Origin: Apostichopus japonicus
Lineage: Eukaryota > Echinodermata > Holothuroidea > Aspidochirotida > Stichopodidae
Assembly (NCBI RefSeq): GCF_037975245.1
Contig: NC_092568.1
Location: 10,379,501 to 10,443,500 of the forward strand
Reading direction: 5' to 3'
Length of the DNA: 64,000 nucleotides
Positions 11,111-23,599 of this stretch are shown here, piece by piece (position 1 is the stretch's first letter; every line of letters begins with the position of its first letter). Below the pieces are notes generated by a model. That model was not told the origin of the DNA and did not search any database. It saw nothing but the letters and a program-made list of their open reading frames with translations. A program made the position numbers and the translations under genes.

Positions 11111-12276
11111 CTAAAAGTGAATCTACGGATGCCTTTAAGAGCCATATGATTATTTCATATTAAAAAACACCCTGTTTCAAACTAGCGCCATCGAATTCCT
11201 TAAAAGCCGTTTTTCTAGTCACTCTGAAGGTGGAATAGTTTGATTGTAATGGGTTATTTGCGGTAAGCCAAGCAACACATTCAAACAGTCATGCGGTTCA
11301 GAAGGGTTTGCAGGAACTTAATTAAACTCATTGTTTGACATAAACGTGTTGGTAAAGATTTACACAATATACACCAAAACAAGCATTATATTCGTTGCAA
11401 TACTAGAGACATACAAGCCGGCAAGACGATGAGATAAAATTTTAATATACATAGAATTCAATCTATATCACTTTTGCAAGAAAACCAAAGCATACCAGTG
11501 TCAATATGGTCCCATTATAAACAACAGTGTTGTAGCAAATTCTCATACCGGATAGTAGGTAGTTTCGGAAACTGAGTGATTCTTAAGAACTTTGTTTGGG
11601 ATTCACAAAAATATACCCGTATTGTGTTTTGATAACTTCAGCAACAAAATTAACTTTGATATGCCGTGGACCGTTAAAAACCACTGCTCTCGGTCTAGCT
11701 TGTATAGCATATTTACTTCTTTTTTGTTTGTTTATTGGAATGACCCTTTAAATAGTTGAGGTTCACTAGTTAAAGTGACTGGATCTTTTAGTTCCTCGGT
11801 TGCACTACAAAACTCAATAGGAGAAATAAAGATTATATGGTCTCAAATCACTGGCGGATCCAGGGCCTTTGTTTGGGAGGGGCCAGAGTGGCATTAGAGT
11901 GATATGGGGGAGGGGTGTAAGGGGAGGGGACCCCCTCCCCTTTGGAAAATTTTCTATTGCTGAATGCCCTCAGATGCAATTTGGTGCGACAAAAGTGTAC
12001 AATGGTGATGTTAATTTACTTCTAAAAAAATGTTTCCCAGGTGTAATTTTCTAAAATATTTATAAAACAAAGTTGGGATCATCTTTCTCAAGAAATTTTA
12101 TTTCTCATAGGTTCTGTAACTGCAAAATGGTGTTAAACTGTAAATCCTCATGCTCATACATTTACGTAGCTCCCAACTCTTGAGAAGGCAAATGCTGGTC
12201 CATGCCACGAATCGCCGTCCTGGGGGACAGGCGCGGCAGAACGGTGAAATTATTTGGGCGGGGGGCTAATGTATGG

Positions 12277-12332
12277 AGACTATCTAAGCGGAGCGCCACC
12301 ATCGGTTGGCGCGGAGCGTACAAGAAAATTTT
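12277..12332 (+). repeat. Hairpin core motif H, copy 1
   Basis: ACTATCTAAGCGGAGCGCCA is followed by CCATCGGTTGGCGCGGAGCG and TACAAGAAAATTTT. GCGCCACC and GGTTGGCGC can pair as a stem with one bulged base. Related copies lie near 12613, 34240 (reverse), 62032 and 63234. Confidence 0.8.
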
Positions 12333-12541
12333 GGGTTTTTTCAAACCCCCAGATGGCCGGAAACGGCACTTCCCGAGTGTTTTATGCTGCGAATACCTAT
12401 CCATAAAATATGGGTCTCAAGTCTGCAGATTGCACGTAAAAGTCTGTAAAAATATTGTAATTTTGTATATTCGATGGTGCTTTAAGAGAGTAGCTATTAC
12501 TCGTAGTGTACTCGCAAAGACGTTTTTGAGTGTAGTAAGGG

Positions 12542-12944
12542 CAGTGGCGGAGCTTGGGGTATTGGTCGGGGGGGGGGGCAAGAATGGTCTGTAGGGGCGC
12601 TTTCAACACTATCTAAGTGGAGCGCCACCATAGGTTGGCGCGGAGCGTACAGAAAAATTTTGGATAAAGATACTCCCTAGATTGCAGGAAATGACCCTTT
12701 CCGGGCCTTGCTAATTTGCAGATAAACGGAGAATAAATAGGTGTCGTCGCCATTTTGTCGGAAAATTACACCAACAGAATATGACAAATGTCAATATGTA
12801 TATGAGAGCGCAATAAAATAGTCAATAATCGCGAATAAGTAAAAAGTAGTGAAAAGCTGAAAAGGGCGCCAGCAGTCCATTTGAGTCCGTCCGGGGGGGG
12901 GGGGGCATCCGCCCCTGACTGTGTATATATACGCTCCGCCGCTA
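12542..12944. mobile_element. hAT-like MITE B nested in element A (8-bp TSD AGTAAGGG)
   Basis: Its ends are CAGTGGCGGAGC and GCTCCGCCGCTA. AGTAAGGG lies exactly on both sides (12534-12541 and 12945-12952). It is inverted relative to, and colinear with, the element at 33909-34345: both share a TTAGCAAGGCC-type segment, GACAAATGTCAATA and the hairpin core. It inserted after element A. Confidence 0.88.
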
Positions 12945-13950
12945 AGTAAGGGGATGTTGGAGAACTGGCTGAAATGAGGCAAGTCATTGGCCTAAGACGA
13001 AGTTGTGTTACGCTTACCGGTACTCACACTCACTGCTTCCACTTTTCACGGGGCGTGAAGACGCGGTTGGGGTGACAATGTGGTCTATAGCCAGGGGACG
13101 GGCCGAGGGTCCCCCAACAATTACTAAAATTATTACACCTATATAGTATACGTGTGCATCGGACAGATCGACAAGTATGCATTGAAATATGGGCAGATGC
13201 ACGTTTCGGAGCCTTGGTAAATATTGGGGGGGGGGACTTATCATGCATTTGCCCCCTCAACTTTTTCATTGGGGGGCTGAGCCCCCAAGCCCCCCCGGTT
13301 CCGCCGCCACTGCTGGGGGAGGGGTATAAGGGGAGGGGGTGTCCCCCTCCCCTTTTGAATTTTTTTGGAATCCTGGTGATACCTACATGTAAAATGGTGG
13401 CACTTAGAAAGGCTTTTGTCACCCAAAATTTTCTGAGAAATATGCATTTTTTTTGTGTGTAACATCAATAAATTGAATAGTAGGTGATAATTCATTCTTT
13501 CCCGTGGCATGAAAATGTTCGCTGCTCGCCCCAATGAAAAGAATTATAGGCTAATTTGAGGTTCAAATGATGCTGTAAAGGAGGTTTTATACTCTATTAT
13601 GCTAAATGCTAAAGAAATGATGGTTGCTAAGTCAAAATTTGATGCAAATTTTTTTATGTATACTTGACAATTACAATGCGGTTTTTTCGGACGCTTGTGC
13701 GGGGCAGCGGGTTTGGGTGTTAGAATGCGGGTCTAATTCCCGCGAATTGCGGGTCAGTTGGGAGCTCTGCATTTAATTTTAAACCAGAAAACGAAAAGGT
13801 TAAGACTAGTCTACCACTGCTATTCCTCTCGATTTTTTTAATTTCCAATTATATGATTTAGCGGATGTTCGGAAACACTTTTTGGCTCACCTTTGGGGGG
13901 GGGGCCATGGCCCCCCTTGGCCCCCCCTTGGATCCGCCAGTGTCTCAAAT

Positions 13951-16900
13951 GACATGTTTATAATTTATTACAAATTTGTCAAGGACAAATGATGTCGAAT
14001 GCCATCCAAGGGTGCTCCGTTGCTTATATGAAGATTAACGAATATATTCTGGTTGACCTCAATAACAACGGATTAACTGCAACAAAAGAATTGCAGTGAG
14101 GAGCCGACGTCACCATCAAGTTAGCCTAAATAAACGAATATTCCAGAAATTTAGTATATTTAACGATACATATCTTGAAAAATACTGAAAAGCTACAGAA
14201 ACATTATTGGACTCAAAGTTGTCTGTTTTCTTTGTATTATCACATCAAGACTAAAATTCTGCCTTACTCATTATTTAATTATTTAAGTCACAGCAAAATC
14301 TACCTGTCGATCATTCTCCTATGATTTATTACCAGGGATACTTTTTAAGAAAAGTCACCCAGGAAAGAACCTGGGCACGAAAACCAAACTACCGAACATC
14401 TGATCCGCTCTCAACCCCAGTCCTCTTGCATCGAGACTGTGTGATAATCGTCAGGTGTGTATAACCAATCCCCTCGAAAGGGAACAGATACTACACATGA
14501 TCTTCGGGGATGTCTTCAACTCTTCGGTCTATATGTTCGTTGTATACGTCTCGGGATAAAACTTCTTGGAAGAATGTTACCCAATTCTTTGTTTTTTATT
14601 CTATTTGTTTTACAAGTCAATGGACTACATTCTGATGAACAAGGAACAGATGAAGAAAACTGACATTGATGGAATACCAAGTAGTTCCCGTTATGTCCAA
14701 CACATAACACACTAATGGACTTTATCGATACTCATTGACGAACCACATCTTCCTTATTCGAAACAAGTTAATAACAATAGAGAGAGATTTAATGCCATAC
14801 AAGTGGTGCAGTTTGCTCTCACTAGATATATTAATGAAATCTGTACGACAAGATGTTTACGCTATGTGAGCAGTCCAGAATTCACATTGAACGTTTAGCG
14901 CTTTAACCCGTTTCCGTTAACACGCAATCTGGGAAATCAAACTCGACCGTTTCGAGGAAACTTAAGGTCCCTGAAAAAGCACCGTGTACTAATGGTATCC
15001 CCTCGGTAGTATCATGCAGGGACGATTATATAAGAAAACCCCTTTTATGGGTTCCAAATTAGAAAAATGGAAGACTATTAAATTAAATTCGTTGACAATT
15101 CTTTACTTGTTAGGCTAGTGGATAGATCCAGTTATGTTTTTGTAAGACATTTGTTTGGTAAAGTAACGCAAACCCGGTCACGATGTGGTTCCTAGCGGTA
15201 CCATTATCTGGCAAAAAGCAATAAAAGCCAATGATGTGCGCAAGAAGGGAGGGCTGGAATGCCCCCTGCTTCACAAGATCATCATCTGGTTACCTTTCAT
15301 TATCATAATCCACAAGTTTCACAATCTACTCAAGCATTGTTCGGTAGGAGCTCTAGCCAGCTTCTTTCCCTTTTAAAAAGGCTCAAGTAAAGTGATAATA
15401 TATCTCTACAACTAAACTGGCCAACAATGATTGAAGTCCAGATGCTCATATGCAAAGTAGTTTATGCTATGTGTCTCAACATTTAAAGTGGAGTTCATTT
15501 AGGCTAAATGGTGATTTCAAGATGTAAGGCTTCAATCAGATTTTATAATCTCTAGCGACTTTAATTCAACAAACTTGCAAGACAAGGTTCTGTTGCCTGA
15601 TCAGAAAATTATGCTATAAATGCAAGCAGCTGATTTCAGATGGTAACCACATTTCATATCTACCACTTATATAAAAGGCTCGTACTACGCATAAGTATAC
15701 TAGTATGCATCCAAGTTGTACTTCTTGAGATACAGGCCAGGGTCATACAATGGCCAGTCATGACCACACAGGCAAGCAATGGCATGGTCATTGAGACTTC
15801 CGTCTCCCATGCCCCCCCCCCCCCCGCCCCCAAATAAAAGAGAATAGAGGGAGAAATTATATACTTCTTACAGAAGTTTTATTATTCAAGCTGGTAAGCA
15901 ACCTTGTAACAGAAATCTCTACAACACTGCTATACCATGCATCTATGTAACGTAACCACATGCTATATACACACATACTATATAAATCTACTACTTCCAC
16001 AAAATACAGAACTTAAAGCACTGATTGTCCCAAATGTTCAAATGAAATTCTTTCGATCAGAAATCCTCTCAATAAATAATAATGATATTAATTATGATAA
16101 TAATAACAATAATAATATAACAGAATATAACCTCTTTATATTGCAGTGATACTATTCCCTGACAGAGACGAATAGCATTTGTTGACAACGACGATGCTGC
16201 AAAAACTGCATAATTTAAAACAATGTAGCGATATAGGTCGCAGTGTTTTGCTTCATAGCTGATTTGGCAATATAAAGTCACCCAACTTTCCATGCACTAA
16301 ATTATCAATCAGTGAAAAAAAAATTCAAGCCGCTCTCTGGGGTTAAGTTACTTATTTTTGACACTATACACCAATAATAACCCACATTCTGAAACAGAGT
16401 TCCCACACTTTCCTGAAAACAAAATTTCATGGACTTCCCATGACATACTTGTCCTGATCACCTTGTCCTGATGAAATTGTTAGGACTTTTGCCCGTGAAT
16501 TTTGGGATGAAAAAATCCCAAAACAACTTCAGTATAAATATCTCAAGACATTTTTCCATTTACTTTTGACTCTTCTACACATTACCATCTACCATGACTT
16601 TTCTTGGTCTGGAATTTGAACTTCAAATCTCTATGACTTTCCAGGTTTTCAATAATGTCTGAAATCTTTTAGAGACTACACTGGGTCAAAGTTTCTTATT
16701 CCAACTGAATGTTAAATTAGTGAATAATTTACCGATTCTATTAATCCATTCCAATGTAAATATTTTATAGAATAGACACGTTTGAAGCGACACGCATATG
16801 CTGAAAGCACATTAGAAGTTCATCAAAATTGTAAACTGCTTCAATAACTGAAATAAACATTTGAATATTCAAGGCTTTGAAATGAATTTAAATAGGATTG

Positions 16901-17880
16901 TTGTGTCTAAATGTATCACAAGCGTTACACAAAATTAACACAAAAACAGCTGCTTTGACTAAAATTGGTTTTACCGTACAGTATAACCTATTTCCATTAT
17001 AAAACATCATAATATAAGCCATTGGCCACCTTTGCATGTTTTTTTGGAATATCGATGTGAAATAACATATGACAAAGTTACTGGAGGCATGTGCATATAC
17101 TGTCAGCAAAACAAAACAACAACATGACAAACAAACAAACAAGCAACAACAGGCCCCCCCCCCTTTATCCCCTACCCTCCAGATATAAAATCTCCTTCCA
17201 AATCTCCCCTTTGAGGGTCTGACAAGAGTTGACTTGTCACAGATTTATTCAAGGCAGTTGACAAGAAGCCATGATAAAGAGATGGCTGTTTTGAAGCCAT
17301 TAAATCGTTTGTCTCTTTTTAGCCATAAAACGCAACTGTTTGATGATCTAATAGCACCTTAACAGTCATTGGTAATGTCTCCATCTTTATGGGTACGGTA
17401 CTAACTGTGGTTTAAATTTTCACGAGTGCAATCTTGGAGTCTTCATATGTCCAAATAATTCCCATACATCAAACAGCATTTTAATAGAGCAACCCAATGT
17501 TCAATTGTGGACAGGTGTTTTATGGTAACAGTAAAATTTGCAAGGAAGATTTGGATATAGGTTACTATTTTTTGATGTCATAGCATTTTTGGTAGGCGAA
17601 GTATAAATCTTAAAAAAAAATAAATCAAGAAAATAATAATAATAATAATTATAATCATAATAATTAGAATAATAATACCTATTCACTGATAACATAAACA
17701 ATCAAGCAAAGCATTACAAGTGTAGCATGCTCATCAAATTCATATTGTCTTTGACAATTTGTAGAGGTAATTCAAACAATACAAAGGTTCATGACATGAA
17801 AATATAAAATCTTTACTGTTGGTAAATAAAGAGTTTGGTAAAAGTCTTTGCAAAATTAAAAAAAAAAAAAACTTGACTCT
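13951..17880. other. Long gene-poor stretch
   Basis: I found no gene, RNA or repeat with a partner in the window. It holds a poly-C tract near 15812 and AAT/ATA-rich simple sequence near 16075-16120 and 17630-17675. Confidence 0.45.
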
Positions 17881-18439
17881 ACATTTGATTTAGCTGTTGG
17901 GGAAAAGGACATGGGGGGGGGGGGGAGGGGGGCAGAATACATATTCTACATTATACACTTCAGTTAACAAAAATGACTCAACTTTGCCTCTACCAGAAGA
18001 AAAAAAGCATAAGGATAGCACAAGTGTGTGGGTGTTTTACAAAGCTCCCAGCTCATCACCCCGACCAAATGGCTTAAACACCAACCTAAATGTATTTATG
18101 AATAGGTATGGTGTAGAGGGGCACCTTGTGTGGGCAGAGTTTATTCAGAACAAATGTTGGTCCCTCCCCCTTGTTGGAAGTTGGAGGGTTGGAAGGATAT
18201 AAAGGCATACCATGTAAATGTTAAAGCTATGGTTCACCATTCTAATTAGTTGTGTCACGTTTCAGCTGAAGAAGCACAAACGAATTAGATAACCTTCTAC
18301 AGTTAATAATGATCTATACTACAGCTAAAGCCTTCAATATAGCTCAAATACAAGATATAGAGTGAAAGAATAAGTAAAGCAAGGTTTAAAAGAAGAAGCA
18401 AGGTGATTGAAACAACATTAATTGACCTCCTACAGCTTT

Positions 18440-19200
18440 TACATTACAATTTAATGAGACCAACATGATAGTATATTAGTATCTGTACACCTGTAAGATT
18501 TGCTCAAAGCATGCATTCATATCATTTTCAAGGAATTCAATATGAACAAACTAGCCGCTGAGAACTAGAGTACTGCTTTGTATACATACATCATACAACA
18601 GGTTATTATTTTCTACAGCTACCCATCGAGCATCTAGTGTTACACAGTATGGCTAGATATGTTCACAGTATAGCTACTGCACCTCTGCGCATAGTATACA
18701 TATAGCTAGTTGAAATTACACTTTATATTAATGAAACCAACACAACAGTATCATCTGACAACTGTACCTCAAAGCAGTGATACATGTATATTATTTTTGA
18801 ATAATACAGAAATGGTCAGATTTGCTGCTGATCACTAGCTGCATGTTTGCCATTTTTCTCAGCTAGCTACTATGAATAGTATAGCTAGCTGTATACATAC
18901 AGCTAGCTACACTCAAAGTTCATAGCTATACGGGAACCTCAGTATAGCTACTCTAGCTGAACATTGCAATATATGAAACCAAAACACTAGTATACCATAG
19001 TCTGTAAACCTATCAGTGTTGCTAGAAGCAGAACAGTTGCTGCCTGCACTCAGACATATTAATTTCAAGGAATACAACATGATCAGATTTGTTGCTGATC
19101 ACTAGCTATATGCTTTGTATACATCAAATAGCTTGCCATAAAGTTTTAGTTAGTTACACACACATTATATTGCTATCTAATGAACACTTAGTATATAGCT
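18440..19200. repeat. Degenerate tandem repeat, about 250-280 bp period, three units, AGCT-rich
   Basis: Three units begin near 18455, 18730 and 18973 with variants of TTAATGARACCAACA, followed by CTGTACACCTGTAAG-like and GATCAGATTTGTTGCTGATC-like segments, then ACTAGCTATATGCTTTGTAT variants. AGCTAGCTA motifs are scattered through and just after the array. Confidence 0.65.
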
Positions 19201-19849
19201 AGTTATTCACACAGAGCAACTACTGTAGCTTTACACACTACAAGGGTAGAGCTATTTATATGTATACACACAGTATAGTTAGCTACATGTACACACTATA
19301 GCTGCTGTAGCTCTAAATTAAAACTGAATTGAGTTTGAGATGAGAGGAAATATATAAACATGGGTGAGGAATAATGTTTGTGATACATTGCATCAACACA
19401 TCCATTGAATTTAAAAGTAAACCTATACTTGACCATTACCAGTATATACAGCAATCAATGTTACTGTGCGACAGCTTAGATTTATGAAAACTTTCTCAAT
19501 AAATAATGAAAAAGATGTTTTTGTGCACAAGTTTGAGGAAAATATCAGAATGATAAAAAAAAGTATGTTTTCCGCTTTTTGGATTTCGCTTCATTTTCAT
19601 AAATTTACGGTTATTTTGATCCACTGACCTACACAAATAATTCATTCACTGCTCCAAAGGCTTATTTCATTGGTTATAGAAAGAACAGAGAAAATCACAA
19701 TATTTCTATATTACTTTGCTACTGTAAGTGAAACTACTATATCCATATAATATAAATATAACATTGCCATTTGATATGGTAAATTCTGCAAGCTTACTTT
19801 AACATGCTTGCTAGATAAACGTACGCTTTCATTTCCTCAGGAAATGAAT

Positions 19850-19982
19850 CATTTTTGAACGTTTCGTTTCACTACTGTCTGCATTTTGTAGTGACAAGAA
19901 AAAAACTTCACTTGCAAGCAACGGAAAATTAACTTTTTGCAGAGCGCTGCACGCGGTTTGGGGCGAGTCTTCAATGCTTATA
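19850..19982 (+). mobile_element. Partial copy of TTAA-type element F
   Basis: ACTACTGTCTGCATTTTGTA through GGGGCGAGTCTTCAATGCTT matches the right-hand third of the element at 41671-42024. The right terminus is worn and the left part is absent. Confidence 0.7.
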
Positions 19983-19989
19983 AGTCATA

Positions 19990-22080
19990 AAACAATCTTT
20001 CGTGGTCAAGAATAACTTTCGTGGTCAAGAAAAACTTTCGTCCTGTAACTAGAGGATTTATGACACATGTTTGAAATAAAAACAAACGGCATTAACTTCC
20101 AAAAAGTTTGCCATGACGAATACCTGATAAATTGAATGATAAAAAGTAATCAACGATAAATATTTAAATATCATTACAATTAAACCTGTCATTTTGGTAT
20201 CAAAAATTGATTTGCATCTAGAGGGTGCAAAAAAATGACAAGTTATTCTGTTTGGATCTATTAACCAAACAGATATGAAAATGATCCAGTTTCCCACTTT
20301 TAATTAGTTGCACAGTTACACAGTTAATTAGTCATAAACTAACGAACAAAGACAGTGAGCCTCTCTTTCTCGCTTGTAAGACACCTCAATTTAAACTGGG
20401 AATACTTCTCTTAATGATTAAACCTTGCCTTGTAAAGGCAAACCCATACCAAGGAGCTTTGAAACATTTTGTTTCAAAGCACTTTTTATCCTTCTTTATA
20501 GATCAAAACACACGATACTATGACATCCATGTCGTACAGTATACCATATCTAGTCAGTTTCTTTCTTCTTTGGGTACCATTACAGTATATGATTAATTAA
20601 TTAATACTACTGTATAGATTGAAATTATTATGTGACCTGCAACTTAAATTATTATTTAATTTTTGTTTTTTATTTTGTAATTTTCACACGTTGTAATTAC
20701 AGTGCTCTTCAACTTTTCATTATTTTATATTCTGTATTGATCTAGATAGTAGTTAGTGTCTGTGAGTAAATGATGCTATTAACATGATTTTTTTCTGATA
20801 TATATATTATATATATGTATATTTCAGTCAAATAAATAAAATGAAAAGCTTCCAAAATAACTAAACGAGATGGAAGACATAAATGAGTTCATATCGATCT
20901 TTGAAAGAGGGCAGTATGAAATATACTGGATTGAAAGATGACAGGTATGAACCGACACTTCTAATGTCATGAAACTGTGTCTTTGCAGTTTTTAAATAAT
21001 AATTTTTTTTTTTAAAGTATTACATAACACCTTTAACTCACTCCGTCCCTCCCTCCATCCTAAACCAACTGCACAGTTTTTTTGAGCCTCAAGTTTGTTT
21101 TCCTGTTCTGTACATACAGTAAGTTGGTAAATAATTTGAGCAAAATTTTATTTTGGTAGTTTAGGGTCAACCTGAGGTACATAACATATTTAAATCAGTC
21201 AATATCCAAATTTGTAGATTTAGTAAATACACCCTGCAAAAAGCAAACGATAAACTTATTTTTTGGCGATAAATAATATTATAATACAAAGTAAACATGA
21301 AGAATTTATCTTTGAATATATATGAATTAAAGTAACATTTTCAACATTTCTTATATATCTTAAATAATATTTATGCAAACAAAAACAGAGAAAGCAGCAG
21401 CACCTGGTTTTTATCACTGAGCTGAATAAACATACGGTCATCGTTCTGGGGCAATTTGAAAAACATTCCGACCGAGATGAATTTGTTTGTGAATCAACAT
21501 TCTGTACAGAGCAAATAAAAGCAGAATCCAGCACCTGGTTTTACCACTCAGCTGAATAAAGTTACCAACACTGCTCTATGGCATTAAGGAAAATGAATGG
21601 AAATTAAAGTCACATGATAAATGTTTTGATTTCTAGGTTCCATACAGTAATTGGCCATGATCTTCATGACCAATGAATATATATAGTACTAAACAATGTG
21701 ACTGATCATTACTCTTTGAAAACTACCAATAATCACTGGCCAGAGTGGGTGCTTCAGCAGTATGTCAGTGAATTGGTTGTGCTTTGGTTTTGGTCAGCCT
21801 CAATTGGTAGTTTTGATTCTTGAAAATAAGCACAGGTTTGTATTGGAGGACAGACAAAAAGATACAAAACTTTCACAACCTTGGGATTGTCCTTGTCCAT
21901 AGTACTGTATATTGCACACTGTTTAACTTTTTAAACTGTGTAAAGTCTCTTCTTTGGAATCTGGGGCAGAGAATGCTGCACACAAACTAGGAGTAAATGT
22001 TGCTGATGAAGCAGTTCAAATAAAATCCAACCAAAACGAGAACTCCCACATTAATATGCTTCCACATCTAACATTCAAAC
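19990..22080. other. Gene-poor stretch
   Basis: No gene is supported. A short local duplication (AGCACCTGGTTTT followed by an AGCTGAATAAA-type sequence) occurs near 21400 and 21530. A TA-rich simple repeat lies near 20795. Confidence 0.45.
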
Positions 22081-22473
22081 TGAAAATAATATGAATGCCA
22101 CGAATTTGAGAAATTTGGGAACAAATAGTGTGAACAGTAGTTTATTATATCACTTTCAAAAGTTCACAAGTTAAGGCAAATATACATGTTTAATCAATAT
22201 CTTTCATATTTTGAAATCTTGATCATTTGACCACATGACCTACGAGACTAAATATATATTAGACTTCACCCATACAAAAATCATAAGATATTTGTTTCTA
22301 TCAATACCCAAATACTTTGGTTATCCCTCTTGACACTACAAAACAAAAATAAATTTCAGATTTCCAATAGTTTTCAATTCTTTGTATGGCTCCTCTTGGT
22401 TAACACATTTGGAAGATACTAATGATATCTTTGGTGACCTTTCTGTTGTAGCTGACTTTCAAGAGCAGACTTT

Positions 22474-23376
22474 TCAGTATCCCTTGGTTGGTTTCTTCCA
22501 ATGAATTCCATCGGATGGAAGCTGCAGGGGTAACGGCAAGAAGAACGGCAAGATCCAAAATCTCCCAAAGACTTCCGATAGATTCCGGAAGACACCCTGG
22601 TCGTACGTAATCACATCACTATCAGCCTCGTGGGAAGTCTGTCCTTTCAATATGTGGATGAAGTGATATGCAAATTGGGAGGCGGATCCTAAACAGAGCA
22701 TCATATCGACGTACAGAAGAGTGACCAGCCCGAAGACGCTGCTCTTCAGGCCACCTGTGATCCACTGGAAGATGGTCACAGGGTATAAATATGACAGACC
22801 TTCATGAGACAAAACTGCACCGTGTGATTCACTGAGATACATCCACGTAAACAGAGCTATGCAAAATAATCCCACCGAGCAGTAAAACGTGAAGACTAGA
22901 AAGAAACGTAGGTTTCGGTGTCCCAGGCAGACGCCTACGACGAAACAGTGTGCATGTCTCTTGAGGATGCAACGTTTACACACGGGACAATGGTGGGCCC
23001 TGGGCGGGTAATAATGCTGACAGGGTACGCAGTATTCCCAATGTTTACTTCCGTTTGTCGGCGGCAATAGCTTCGACTGTGACGAGAAACTCTTCTCCGA
23101 CTCAAAGTAAGAGTTATTGTAGAGACAGAGGAAGTAATTGGAGAACATTTCAAGGATGATATAGCACATTAGACCGAGTGTGAAGTGCATCATGAATGCA
23201 TCGCTCTGAAATCCAGGGATGATGACAAAAAATAGCACCAGTGCCAGTAGAATAGTCATGAACCATAAATACACTGTTCCACTGATGTTTGCGATACACA
23301 TGCAGTTATACTGACTTGGCAGTATGTGTTTGATGGATTGGCAAACATACTTGACGAGAGCTTTCAGCACCATCAT
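22474..23376 (-). CDS. ZDHHC24-like palmitoyltransferase with a degenerate HAHC motif
   Basis: One exon encodes 300 residues; the family's usual length is about 280-300, so it appears complete. Hydrophobic helices lie near 34-54, 61-86, 157-182 and 198-227, flanking a cytosolic cysteine-rich domain at about 113-155. Zinc ligand positions look intact (C116, C119, C130, C133, C136, H129, H143, C150). The catalytic motif aligns to residues 141-144 and reads His-Ala-His-Cys where the family has Asp-His-His-Cys. The acyl-accepting Cys144 is kept, but the Asp and the first His of the catalytic triad are replaced. Family members transfer palmitate to cysteines of membrane proteins at Golgi or plasma membranes. 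The C-terminal SDGIHW block is ZDHHC24-like. This copy may be a weak enzyme, use another acyl route, or be a pseudoenzyme. Confidence 0.88.
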   Translation of the reverse strand: MMVLKALVKYVCQSIKHILPSQYNCMCIANISGTVYLWFMTILLALVLFFVIIPGFQSDAFMMHFTLGLMCYIILEMFSNYFLCLYNNSYFESEKSFSSQSKLLPPTNGSKHWEYCVPCQHYYPPRAHHCPVCKRCILKRHAHCFVVGVCLGHRNLRFFLVFTFYCSVGLFCIALFTWMYLSESHGAVLSHEGLSYLYPVTIFQWITGGLKSSVFGLVTLLYVDMMLCLGSASQFAYHFIHILKGQTSHEADSDVITYDQGVFRNLSEVFGRFWILPFFLPLPLQLPSDGIHWKKPTKGY

Positions 23377-23599
23377 GTCTGAAGTTGTAGAGCGTTACAC
23401 CCCTAGTGTGTACTAATTCTACCAGTGAAATAATTTATTGATGCAATTTGTACTTGCAGCTCCTTTGAATTGATGTCCTTGAAAGAATCTTCTTCCATGC
23501 CTTCACATTTTTCTGAAGGAAAAGGAGTACCAAAGATTAATGAAATACATTCACCATTGCAGGAAATATAAAGATAAGGCGTACAAGATTTCAAGTATT

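Larger units (their letters stand above)
11849..13942. mobile_element. hAT-like composite element A, 2.1 kb, with perfect 8-bp TSD TCTCAAAT
   Basis: The left end reads CACTGGCGGATCCAGGG. The right end reads CCTTGGATCCGCCAGTG, its near-perfect inverse. TCTCAAAT flanks both sides exactly (11841-11848, 13943-13950). There is no transposase frame. Inside are element B (12542-12944, with its own TSD), two GGGGAGGGG-type blocks (about 11905 and 13315) and a copy of the hairpin core near 12280. The size is therefore the result of insertions into a shorter element. Confidence 0.88.

Noticed and set aside
23403-23594. 63-residue frame upstream of the palmitoyltransferase start
   Set aside because: It ends before the ATG in a different frame and has no family features; probably 5' leader or intergenic DNA.
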